Of a stretch of DNA of 6,666 nucleotides, positions 1 through 6,159 are shown piece by piece. Origin of the DNA: an uncultured Clostridia bacterium. GTDB taxonomy: Bacteria; Bacillota; Clostridia; Christensenellales; Borkfalkiaceae. A model generated the notes under the pieces. That model saw nothing but the letters and a program-made list of their open reading frames with translations. It did not search any database and was not told the origin of the DNA. The position numbers and the translations under genes are program-made. The stretch spans positions 1 to 6,666 of the forward strand of contig CANROI010000077.1 in NCBI GenBank assembly GCA_947632165.1, written 5' to 3'. Within the stretch, counting starts at the first letter, position 1. Every line of letters starts with the position of its first letter.

Positions 1-372
1 GAAAGTGCGCCCGGGCGCGACGGTCCCATCCTCCCCCGCGGTGCAGATCTTTCCCCTGCCCCCTCGGAGCGGGAGCGCCCCGAGCACGGCGGCATGTTCG
101 ATGGGCGAGACGACCGCCCCGCCCGTTCCGAGCCCCCGGACCGCCCAATTATCCGCCTCGGTGCCGCCCGAGGTGAAGTACACCTCGGAGGGCTGTACGC
201 CGAGCGTCTCCGCGATCAAATCTCGGGCGCGCGTGACGGCATAGGCCGCCTCCCGCCCGTAAGAATGCAAAGAATCCGCATTGCCGAAACGCCCCTTCAG
301 ATAGGGGAGCATTTCTTCGAATACGGATTCTTTCAGCGGCGCGGTCGCCGCATAGTCGAGATAGACGTTCAT
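1..372 (-). CDS. Cysteine desulfurase (NifS/IscS family), N-terminal part, runs off the left edge
   Basis: PLP-dependent enzyme that takes sulfur from L-cysteine as a persulfide for Fe-S cluster assembly or tRNA thiolation, leaving alanine; cytosolic. The 124 visible codons start MNVYLDYAATAP, the usual N-terminus of the family (E. coli IscS has YLDYSATTP). Next come FGNADSLHSYGREA (about 29-42), FTSGGTEADN (66-75, the cofactor-phosphate loop) and SPIEHAAVL (89-97), whose His93 should match the histidine that stacks on PLP. The PLP lysine and the sulfur-carrying cysteine loop lie beyond the window, so intactness and the choice between IscS, NifS, SufS and MnmA-partner types cannot be settled; the SGGTEADN form favours the IscS/NifS branch over SufS. 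The start is fixed by the family N-terminus. No Shine-Dalgarno sequence precedes it, so it probably depends on coupling with the kinase gene ending 28 bp upstream. Confidence 0.93.
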   Translation of the reverse strand, partial: MNVYLDYAATAPLKESVFEEMLPYLKGRFGNADSLHSYGREAAYAVTRARDLIAETLGVQPSEVYFTSGGTEADNWAVRGLGTGGAVVSPIEHAAVLGALPLRGGRGKICTAGEDGTVAPGRTF

Positions 373-400
373 GTCCGGAGAGATACGAGGGCGAAGCGCC

Positions 401-1141
401 TCACTGCCAATCGCAGACGTTGACCCATTTCGAGAGGAATTCCGCCTCTTCGGGCTTGTTCTTGACCGACTGCGACGCGGCGACGATGGGGAGCACCCGC
501 TGGACGTATTGGATCGCCGTGTCCGTCTTGAGGCAGAACAGGCGCAGATATTTTTCGGCAAGTTCGGGCTTGCCGTGCAGATAGAAGAGCAGGTAGGTGC
601 GCGCCGCGTCCGCCGAGCCGTTCCCCTGCGTGGCATGCGCCCAGTCGATGATGTAGGGCGTGCCGTCCTTCGTAAGGATGATGTTGCTCGGCTGGAAATC
701 CCCGTGGCAGAGCTTCTTGTGGCGGGGAAGGCTGTCGAGCCGGACATGCAGTTCGTAGCGCACGCTCGCGGGATAGGAGCTTGCGGAGATCTTGGCGTGC
801 ATTTTGTCGCGCAGATGCCCCAAGAGCGGGACCTTCTCCTTGCTCATGCGGATCTGCAGGTCGACGAAAAATTCAAGGTACTCGTCCTCTTTTTCGGGGT
901 TGCGCTTCATGAGCGTCTCGAGCGTCTCGCCCTCGATGAACTCCCAGGTCAGCGACCACTTTCCCTCGATGACGGAGATCTCGAGGATCTTCGGTATATT
1001 GAGAGAGGTCTCCTCTACACGCGCCTGGTTGAGCGCCTCGTTGAGGATCCCCGCCTTGGAATAGGTCTCGTCGAAGGATTTGATGAGCCGGTCTCCGTCC
1101 CGATACACCTTCTTCCCGATGCCCGTATAGATGAGTTCCAT
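401..1141 (-). CDS. APH/choline-kinase-like phosphotransferase, substrate unknown
   Basis: A 246-residue cytosolic kinase of the aminoglycoside phosphotransferase superfamily. The catalytic loop is LCHGDFQPSNII (144-155), with Asp148 as likely catalytic base and Asn153 as metal ligand. YIIDWAHA (163-170) is the metal-binding IDW motif, with Asp166. A short N-lobe carries RLIKSF, with Lys21 the probable nucleotide lysine, and WEFIEGETLETLM (67-79) is the hinge. The length and the TPYIIDWAHAT / SADAARTYLLFYL pattern fit the small clostridial APH-like kinases better than true antibiotic-resistance enzymes; the substrate could be a sugar, an amino alcohol or another small metabolite. The start is chosen because a perfect AAGGAGG (1149-1155) lies 7 nt upstream; an in-frame extension to 1192 would run through the promoter. 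It has its own promoter and is followed after 28 bp by the cysteine desulfurase, so the two are probably cotranscribed. Calling it a resistance gene is not justified. Confidence 0.9.
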   Translation of the reverse strand: MELIYTGIGKKVYRDGDRLIKSFDETYSKAGILNEALNQARVEETSLNIPKILEISVIEGKWSLTWEFIEGETLETLMKRNPEKEDEYLEFFVDLQIRMSKEKVPLLGHLRDKMHAKISASSYPASVRYELHVRLDSLPRHKKLCHGDFQPSNIILTKDGTPYIIDWAHATQGNGSADAARTYLLFYLHGKPELAEKYLRLFCLKTDTAIQYVQRVLPIVAASQSVKNKPEEAEFLSKWVNVCDWQ

Positions 1142-1180
1142 GAATGTTCCTCCTTGCGGCGTGCCGCCGCGGCTATCGTT

Positions 1181-1209
1181 ATTATAGCGCAAAAGAAGAG
1201 GGATGTAAA
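1181..1209 (-). promoter_or_regulatory. Sigma-A promoter of the kinase-desulfurase operon
   Basis: On the minus strand, TTTACA (1204-1209), a 17-bp spacer and a perfect TATAAT (1181-1186). The predicted start is near 1174, giving a leader of about 33 nt that contains the AAGGAGG site and a small GC-rich inverted repeat (GCGGC...GCCGC). The 22 bp upstream of the -35 (1210-1231) is rich in A and T tracts (AAATTTTTT, AAAAA), resembling an UP element. Only the hexamers and spacing are seen; activity is inferred. Confidence 0.85.
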
Positions 1210-1254
1210 GACCCTTTTTGAAAAAATTTCACTTCCCCGAATGAAAAGGAGATG

Positions 1255-1278
1255 AAAAAGCGCCCCGCAGGGCGCTTT
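1255..1278 (-). terminator. Intrinsic terminator after the TPR/membrane protein gene
   Basis: Read on the minus strand: a perfect 9-bp stem (AAAGCGCCC / GGGCGCTTT) with loop TGCG, the 3' arm ending in a five-T run. It starts 2 nt after the TGA of the gene at 1281-2174. It closes the ispE transcript and insulates the kinase promoter just downstream. On the plus strand the hairpin is followed by only three Ts, so it is not an obvious two-way terminator. Confidence 0.88.
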
Positions 1279-1280
1279 GA

Positions 1281-2174
1281 TCAATCCTCTTTCTCGCCGA
1301 GAATGAGCGAAATGCACAACAGCCGGCTCCTCAGCTCGCTCAGCCGTGCGCCGTCTTCCGTGGAGGAAAGTTTTTTGTTTTCGACCTCCAGCCGGACCGC
1401 CTGCAGCGTGCGGCGCAGATAGATGAGCGCCACCGTGAGGGCGATTGCCGTCAGCACGCCGAATGCGATGATGAAATAGATCGGAGTCATCGTGTCCGTG
1501 CGGTAGAGGAAGGAGGCGCTCACGCCCGTTGCGATCCCCAAGAGCACGGTAATCGTGAGAAAGATCGTGAAACGGATCAGATAGTACTTGCGGTTCTCCC
1601 TGAATTTTTCGGAGCGGGTCTTCTGGGCGGTCTCGAAGCGTTCTTTGAGCGGCTTCTCCTCCGAAAGATAGGCGGCGCGGTCCGCCTCGAGCCGTTCGCC
1701 TGCGTTCTTTTTGACGAACGCCTGCGTCTTCTCGTCCGAATCGGCGATTTCCTTGGCGTTCTCGAGCACGTAGAGGGGCTCGATCTCTTTGAAGTTGCGG
1801 GTGCGGGAGAGCCAAATCCCCTCCTTCGCGCGGGCGCAATCGGGATCGTACACGGCCGCCTGTACGAAGAACGCCTCCGCGCCCGCAAAATCTCCGCGCT
1901 GCAACAGCCGTTCGCCCTCGGCAAGATGCTTTTCGCACTGCTCGCGGGCGGCTTCCGCCTCTTTTTCGCGCTTCTTCAGCGCCTCCTGCAGCTGCGAAGG
2001 GGCGAGCCCGACGAGATCTTCGTCGTATTCCTCGGGAAATGCGACGTCGAGTTCCTCCGTCTCCTTGCCCTCCTCCGCTTCGGGCGCAATGCCGTCCGTC
2101 GCATCCTTGATGCCGCCGACCGTGTTCTTTGTGACCTTGATCTTCCTCGGATCGTCGATGATCCTCTCTTCCAT
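1281..2174 (-). CDS. Unknown membrane protein with acidic N-terminus, TPR-like segment and two membrane helices
   Basis: I do not recognise this 297-residue protein. Visible layout: an acidic, probably disordered N-terminus (about 25-60); a charged helical stretch (60-85); a TPR-like helix pair (about 81-115, with EGERLLQRGDFAGAEAFF followed by DPDCARAKEG); a charged helical linker (130-195); two hydrophobic helices (about 198-223 and 231-253) joined by a short outer loop; and a short charged C-terminal helix (257-290) that may be coiled coil. There is no signal peptide. Basic residues before the first helix (RENRK) and after the second (RR) predict both termini in the cytosol. The start is supported by AGAAGG (2181-2186), 6 nt upstream. 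It lies 35 bp after ispE, so it is probably expressed from the ispE promoter, and a terminator follows at once. A single TPR suggests a protein-contact role; nothing indicates an enzyme. Confidence 0.87.
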   Translation of the reverse strand: MEERIIDDPRKIKVTKNTVGGIKDATDGIAPEAEEGKETEELDVAFPEEYDEDLVGLAPSQLQEALKKREKEAEAAREQCEKHLAEGERLLQRGDFAGAEAFFVQAAVYDPDCARAKEGIWLSRTRNFKEIEPLYVLENAKEIADSDEKTQAFVKKNAGERLEADRAAYLSEEKPLKERFETAQKTRSEKFRENRKYYLIRFTIFLTITVLLGIATGVSASFLYRTDTMTPIYFIIAFGVLTAIALTVALIYLRRTLQAVRLEVENKKLSSTEDGARLSELRSRLLCISLILGEKED

Positions 2175-2209
2175 ATGATACCTTCTTTCCGGTTTTGCCG
2201 GGATTTTTT

Positions 2210-3079
2210 CTAATATTCGTCCTCGTCCGCAGGGACGGGAGGCTCTATAGTTTTAAGGCAGTAGGCGCGCGCCTTGCCGCGGTAGCGGCTCTTTGCCCAT
2301 TGGCAGAGCTCGAAACTTTCGAAGAGCGCGAACACGCCGCTCCCGGAGCCCGTCATGCTCGCCGCAACGGGGGAAAACCGTTTGAGCTCCATGAGCGCCG
2401 TCTCCACCTCCGGCTCCAACTCCCGCGCCGCGGGATAGAGGTCGTTCGAAAAGAGCTTCGCCGCCCATACGACTTCCCCCGAGCGGAAGAGCTCGAGCGC
2501 GCGCGGCGTGTGCGGGCATTCCGAGACGCCCCGGCACCGGCGGTAGCATTCCGCAGTGGAGACCCTCCCTTGGGGCACGAGCAGGAGGAAGTTCATTGCG
2601 GGCGTCCTGCCGAGGCGCTCCACCCGCTCTCCCCTTCCCGTCAGGCGGGCAAAGCCGCCTCGGAGAAGATAGCCCGTGTCGCTGCCGAGCGCGTCCGCCA
2701 AGGGCTTGAGGTCGTCCGCCGTGCCGTAGAGCTTCTTCATCGCGTTCAGCACGCCCGCGGCGTCCGCGGAGGAGCCCCCGAGGCCCGCGCCCATCGGGAT
2801 GTTCTTATAGACCGTGATGTCCGCGCCCCGCGTTCCGAACGCTGCGACAAACGCCTCCCCCGCGCGCTGTGCGGCGTTCTCTTCGGGGGGGATCCCCTCG
2901 CTCCCCATGCCGTGCATCTTGACGGTGACGGCGCCGTCCTTCCGCGCGCGCGCCACGATCCGGTCGGAGAGGTCCACCGAGACCGCAAGGGAGTCGATGA
3001 GATGATAGTCCCCCCGCCTTCCCACGACGTCCAACGTAAGGTTGAGTTTGGCGAAAACGTCCGTTCTGACCGTATTCAT
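2210..3079 (-). CDS. ispE: 4-diphosphocytidyl-2-C-methyl-D-erythritol kinase IspE
   Basis: GHMP-family kinase that phosphorylates the 2-hydroxyl of CDP-methylerythritol with ATP, the fourth step of the MEP isoprenoid pathway; cytosolic. The 289 residues match the family length. Motifs in order: FAKLNLTLDVVGRR (9-22, substrate Lys11 and Asn13), DYH with His26, the ATP loop PMGAGLGGSSADAAGVL (95-111), LGSD with Asp134 as likely catalytic acid, VSTAECY (173-179), SNDLYPAA (211-218) and the GHMP C-terminal motif SMTGSGSGVFALF (241-253). Oddities: the usual DGYH is GDYH here, lacking the glycine, and the usual VPF after the catalytic Asp is TGY. Two tandem in-frame ATGs exist (3082 and 3079). No Shine-Dalgarno sequence precedes either, and the promoter puts the transcript start at or next to them. 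The upstream lipoprotein gene is separated by a terminator; the TPR/membrane gene follows after 35 bp. Confidence 0.95.
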   Translation of the reverse strand: MNTVRTDVFAKLNLTLDVVGRRGDYHLIDSLAVSVDLSDRIVARARKDGAVTVKMHGMGSEGIPPEENAAQRAGEAFVAAFGTRGADITVYKNIPMGAGLGGSSADAAGVLNAMKKLYGTADDLKPLADALGSDTGYLLRGGFARLTGRGERVERLGRTPAMNFLLLVPQGRVSTAECYRRCRGVSECPHTPRALELFRSGEVVWAAKLFSNDLYPAARELEPEVETALMELKRFSPVAASMTGSGSGVFALFESFELCQWAKSRYRGKARAYCLKTIEPPVPADEDEY

Positions 3080-3086
3080 CATGCAT

Positions 3087-3115
3087 ATTGTAGCACAAAA
3101 GACGCGGTTTGGCAA
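3087..3115 (-). promoter_or_regulatory. Sigma-A promoter of ispE, predicting a leaderless mRNA
   Basis: Minus strand TTGCCA (3110-3115), a 17-bp spacer and TACAAT (3087-3092), each hexamer matching consensus at five of six bases. Transcription should begin near 3080, which coincides with the tandem ATGs at 3082 and 3079. It begins about 10 bp after the lipoprotein terminator, so ispE is an independent unit. Confidence 0.78.
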
Positions 3116-3124
3116 GGGAATCGG

Positions 3125-3154
3125 AAAAATTTAGCCATCCGCGGTGCGGATGGC
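3125..3154 (-). terminator. Strong intrinsic terminator after the lipoprotein gene
   Basis: Minus strand: a perfect 9-bp stem GCCATCCGC / GCGGATGGC with a 3-nt loop (ACC), followed by TAAATTTTT. It starts about 20 nt after the TAA of the lipoprotein gene. On the plus strand no T run follows, so it acts in one direction. Confidence 0.92.
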
Positions 3155-3174
3155 CTTCGTTCCGTTCGGAAATT

Positions 3175-4572
3175 TTACTTGATCGTTCCGCCTTCCGAGA
3201 GCTTGCAGCCCGAGAGATCGAACAGCTCGGGCGCGGAAGCGCAGGTCGTCTCGAGCTTCAGCGAAACGCGGACCTGCGTGCCCGCAGATCTCTTTGCGGC
3301 GGGGAGCGTCTCTGTTTCGGGCGCGCCGCCGCCCTCTTCGGGGGACGTAGTAGGAGGCGCAGCGGGGGCCGTGACTGAGCCCGTGACGAGCGCGTCGAGC
3401 CCGAATCCGAGCAGCTTCCGGTTGTCGTCGAAGGAGAAGCGGAGCGCAATGCCGGCGGTCTCGTCGGCCGCGTCGCCCTCGAGGGAGATCAGGTTGCAGA
3501 CGAGGCCGAAGAGCTTCTCTTTGAGCCCCTCTTTAAGGCCGTGCACGAGTTCCTTGAGATCATAGGCGCCGAGGTCGAACTCCCCGCCCGAAAGGATGCC
3601 GGCAAGTTTGCCGAGGGGCACCTCGCCGAACGTCTTGTAGTCATCCCAAGGCTCAGCGCCGCCCGTGACTGCCGTATAGAACGCGCCGGAACGCAGGCAG
3701 CTCTCGAGATAGCCGAGCGCCGTGGAATTGCCCGCCGCGGGCAGTGCGGAGGCGATCTCTTCGGGAAGGAAGAGAGCGGCTGTCGCCGTCAGATCTTCCG
3801 CCGTGATCCCTTCGAGCAGAACGCCGAGGGTATCTTTTACGAACGGCTGCCCGAAGAGCGCCGAGAGCGTCATGTCGGCGTCGCGGTCCACCGCCTCCGC
3901 GAGCGTTTCGGCGCCGGAGAGCAGATCCTCCGCCCCGCCGATGACGTCATATTCGAGCGAATAGCCTCCCTCCGTCTTGGTGATCACGCCCTCCGAGAGC
4001 GCGGTCAGGTTCTTGAGCAGTCTGACCGCCCCCGCGGAACCGAGCAGGTCCTGCGCCTTGCCGAAGTCCGTTTTGTCGAGCGGAAGGGGGTCGTCCTTGT
4101 CCTTGAGCTGTGCCTTGAGCGAGGTAAAATCGAGATCCCCGTCGCCGCCCGCCTGATAGGCGGCTCCCTCGCGCACAAACAGAAGGTAGTACTGCCCCTC
4201 CTCTTCCCCCGCTTCGAGGGAGGCGAAGAGGTCCGCCTCGACGGCGGTCCCGAAGCGCGAAGCGCCCTCTGCCGTGATGGTCTGGCTTTGGGTGGCGCCC
4301 TCCGCCGTCACGCTCAGATTGAACGAGCCGCTGAACGTCAGCCCCTTGAGCTCTGTCTGCGTCACCGCGCCGAGGAGGGCTTTTTTCGTCTCCTCGTCCG
4401 TGATGACGGTGCCGGGCTTCACCGTGGGATCGCCCATTCCGTTGTTGGTCCCGCTCTGGTTGCCGGAGTTGCCGGAATTGCCGGAGTTGTCGCCCGTTTC
4501 TCCGCAGGCGGTCACAAAGAGCGCGCCCGTCATCAGGAGCGCCAACGCGCCGCATAAAAATTTCTTGTTCAT
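3175..4572 (-). CDS. Secreted lipoprotein of unknown function
   Basis: A 465-residue protein with a clear lipoprotein signal: MNKK, a hydrophobic core (5-19) and the lipobox VTAC with Cys23, so it should be lipid-anchored on the outer face of the membrane. A flexible Gly/Asn/Ser linker (24-48) follows, with GNS repeats. The rest is soluble. Residues 75-140 have alternating strands (GLTFSGSFNLSVTAEG, YYLLFVREGAAYQ) recalling LolA/LppX-like half-barrel lipoproteins, then a mainly helical middle (150-360). A C-terminal strand pair (374-401 and 431-443) is interrupted by a Pro/Glu-rich, disordered-looking loop (402-427). I cannot assign a family or ligand. The start is set by GGAGG (4578-4582), 5 nt upstream, and by the signal peptide. 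It follows the SipL-like gene on the same strand with an 81-bp gap holding two hairpins and no convincing promoter, so read-through from that gene is possible. Confidence 0.9.
   Translation of the reverse strand: MNKKFLCGALALLMTGALFVTACGETGDNSGNSGNSGNQSGTNNGMGDPTVKPGTVITDEETKKALLGAVTQTELKGLTFSGSFNLSVTAEGATQSQTITAEGASRFGTAVEADLFASLEAGEEEGQYYLLFVREGAAYQAGGDGDLDFTSLKAQLKDKDDPLPLDKTDFGKAQDLLGSAGAVRLLKNLTALSEGVITKTEGGYSLEYDVIGGAEDLLSGAETLAEAVDRDADMTLSALFGQPFVKDTLGVLLEGITAEDLTATAALFLPEEIASALPAAGNSTALGYLESCLRSGAFYTAVTGGAEPWDDYKTFGEVPLGKLAGILSGGEFDLGAYDLKELVHGLKEGLKEKLFGLVCNLISLEGDAADETAGIALRFSFDDNRKLLGFGLDALVTGSVTAPAAPPTTSPEEGGGAPETETLPAAKRSAGTQVRVSLKLETTCASAPELFDLSGCKLSEGGTIK
4460..4486. repeat. 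Three tandem 9-bp repeats inside the lipoprotein linker
   Basis: TTGCCGGAG, TTGCCGGAA and TTGCCGGAG lie end to end. On the coding strand they spell the Asn-Ser-Gly linker repeats after the lipid-anchored cysteine. The unit is a multiple of three, so copy-number slippage would lengthen or shorten the tether without breaking the frame. Confidence 0.9.
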
Positions 4573-4597
4573 GGTTTCCTCCGCCATCAGTATGTGG

Positions 4598-4637
4598 ATC
4601 CGAGAGCGGATTATGCGCCCGGAACCCTCCGGGCGCA
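4598..4637 (-). other. Two adjacent hairpins between the SipL-like and lipoprotein genes
   Basis: Read on the minus strand, first a perfect 10-bp GC-rich stem TGCGCCCGGA / TCCGGGCGCA with a GGGT loop (4614-4637), then ATCCG-CTCT-CGGAT (4598-4611). The first begins 16 nt after the SipL-like stop codon, where a terminator would be expected, but TAATCCGC follows it instead of a T run. It may be a weak terminator, an mRNA end-stabiliser or a processing site. On the plus strand the big stem is followed five bases later by TTTTT, but no plus-strand gene would use it. Confidence 0.6.
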
Positions 4638-4653
4638 CTGCATTTTTAAAATT

Positions 4654-6129
4654 TCAGATGCTCTTTTTGCGATAGATGATGACCCTCTGCCCCTCTTTGA
4701 CGGGGAACTCGATGTCGGGATTGTTCGCCGCGACCTCTTCGGGCGGCTTTCTGAGGCGCTTCGCAAGCTCCCACAGCCCGTCGCCCGCACGGGGGATATA
4801 CACGCTCACGGCGCTGTCGCTCTGCACGAGCGCCTCGCCCTCTTCGACGGACACCACGGGGCGGGCGCAGCGCTTTTTGCGGGGCTGGAGCCCGATGCGG
4901 AGCGTCGCCTCGGCGTCGATCTCGCCCTCCTGCCGCTGCCGCGCCGACATGCCGCAGCACAGGACGGAGACGGCGCAGTCCCCTTCTGCCTGCACGGGCA
5001 CGGAGAAGGGCAGGCTCAGCTCCACGCCGCGGTGGGAGCCGTCCGCGCCGAGCACGAGGAGCGTCGCCATCGCGACCCCCTCCACCCGCGCGCCGTCCGT
5101 ATAGGTGAGATTGGCCTCCGCGCGCTGCAGCGCGATCGCCTGGAAGACGTCCGAAAAGTCCACCGGGGAGGAGAGCGCCGCCTTGCCCGTGATCCGCTCC
5201 GACAAGCGGACCGGCTCGCCCACGCCCACGCTTTCGACCGTGCCGAACCCGATCTTCACCTCGTTCGTCTCCGAGAAGGCGTCCGTGACCGCGTCGATCG
5301 CCGTCTCCTCATAGACGCAGCCCTCCGCGCTCAGAGAGAGCTCGGCGGCAATTTTGCATTTGCCCTGCTCCTCGTTGGCGTCCGCATGCAGGCTCACGCC
5401 CGTCACGACCACGCGCGCCTCCGCATTCGCGCCCGCCGTTGCCGCGTCGCAGGGGATCTCCACGCGGAAGGGCACGAGCCGCTCGAAGGAGACGAGGGCG
5501 TTCCCCCCCTTGAGCGCGAGGAGCCCGAGGTTGACCTCCCCCTCCACCCGCAGCGTGCCCGTCTCGCAGGTGATGTCGGTCAGATTGACCGTCTCGCTGT
5601 GCAGCAGGATGTCGCCGATGAATTCCGTCTCGAATTCGTCGTCCGCCTCGGCGTTTCCGCCGCACAGATGGGCGGTATAGAAGGGCAGCGTCTCCCGCTT
5701 CAGAACGAGGTCCCCGCCCGTAAGATATTCGAAATTGCGGTCGCCGAAGAGCGTGATGAGCGCGCCGAGGAGCACGGAGAGATAGACGCTCGCCCCCTCC
5801 CTGCGGACGGAGAGGTTCTCCGTCTCTAACCTGACGCGCGCCGTGTAGGCGGGGCAGCAGATCTCGTCTTTTGCCGAGGCAGCGAATTCCACGCCCTTTT
5901 CGGCGCGGCAGACATGCTTTTCCGCGTCCTCATAGACGAGGGAAAAGAGCACCCGCCCCGAATAGCGCACTTCGCCGTTTTCCGCCGTGCAGCCGATGAG
6001 CACGGCGCCCGCATGGGCGGAGAGCACCGTCTCCACCTCGCCGCCGAAGCGGCATTCGACGGCGGTCTGCGCGCTCAGCTCGCCGATCTTCCCGTAACTG
6101 CGATAGGTCTCCGTCTGCGTTTTCAACAT
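4654..6129 (-). CDS. sipL: SipL-like spore coat morphogenesis protein (SPOCS/DUF3794 repeats + LysM)
   Basis: A 491-residue cytoplasmic protein with no signal peptide. It shows three SPOCS (DUF3794)-like modules, at about 35-105, 170-265 and 320-415; their best-matching strands are RYSGRVLFSLVYED, LRVEGEVNLGLLAL and ARVEGVAMATLLVL. A C-terminal LysM domain follows (443-486, with YIPRAGDGLWELAKRLRKPP and VKEGQRVIIYR). This is the architecture of clostridial SipL, which binds SpoIVA through its LysM domain and anchors the coat around the forespore in the mother cell; it is the functional counterpart of Bacillus SpoVID. The symbol is by architecture and by position between veg and ispE, not by a close match. 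The ATG at 6129 is preferred because GGGAG (6138-6142) sits 8 nt before it; the ATG at 6135 is only 2 nt from that site. A sigma-E-like promoter precedes it. A longer in-frame extension is only the shadow of veg. Confidence 0.9.
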   Translation of the reverse strand: MLKTQTETYRSYGKIGELSAQTAVECRFGGEVETVLSAHAGAVLIGCTAENGEVRYSGRVLFSLVYEDAEKHVCRAEKGVEFAASAKDEICCPAYTARVRLETENLSVRREGASVYLSVLLGALITLFGDRNFEYLTGGDLVLKRETLPFYTAHLCGGNAEADDEFETEFIGDILLHSETVNLTDITCETGTLRVEGEVNLGLLALKGGNALVSFERLVPFRVEIPCDAATAGANAEARVVVTGVSLHADANEEQGKCKIAAELSLSAEGCVYEETAIDAVTDAFSETNEVKIGFGTVESVGVGEPVRLSERITGKAALSSPVDFSDVFQAIALQRAEANLTYTDGARVEGVAMATLLVLGADGSHRGVELSLPFSVPVQAEGDCAVSVLCCGMSARQRQEGEIDAEATLRIGLQPRKKRCARPVVSVEEGEALVQSDSAVSVYIPRAGDGLWELAKRLRKPPEEVAANNPDIEFPVKEGQRVIIYRKKSI

Positions 6130-6159
6130 AATCATTTCTCCCGATTTTGGTTTCCCTCC

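Noticed and set aside
401..1141. Aminoglycoside resistance gene
   Set aside because: The kinase motifs are shared by many metabolic APH-like enzymes and no resistance-enzyme-specific region is recognisable; the housekeeping setting argues against it.
371..1255. 294-codon open frame on the plus strand opposite the kinase
   Set aside because: Antisense shadow of a GC-rich gene: Arg/Leu/Val-rich with no domain, while the minus strand has APH motifs, a ribosome site and a promoter.
1015..1938. 307-codon minus-strand frame overlapping the membrane protein and kinase genes
   Set aside because: Frame-shifted shadow that reads through a terminator and a promoter; arginine-rich and without motifs.
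3080..3115. Upstream TTG start for ispE at 3115
   Set aside because: It would translate through the promoter hexamers, adds residues foreign to the family and has no ribosome site.
2195..3565. 456-codon plus-strand open frame opposite ispE
   Set aside because: It crosses a terminator, a promoter and the lipoprotein C-terminus on the other strand; composition is arginine-rich shadow sequence and no motif is present.
3541..4557. 338-codon plus-strand open frame opposite the lipoprotein
   Set aside because: Shadow frame: no ribosome site, no domain, and the opposite strand carries a signal peptide and lipobox.
4587..4617. Second sigma-E-like promoter (CGCATAAT-15-CATACTGA) before the lipoprotein gene
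   Set aside because: The -10 match is poor, and the implied start near 4580 would fall inside the GGAGG ribosome site and cut it off.
4594..5829. 411-codon plus-strand open frame opposite the SPOCS-LysM gene
   Set aside because: Arg/His/Ala-rich shadow; the minus-strand protein has clear LysM and SPOCS features.
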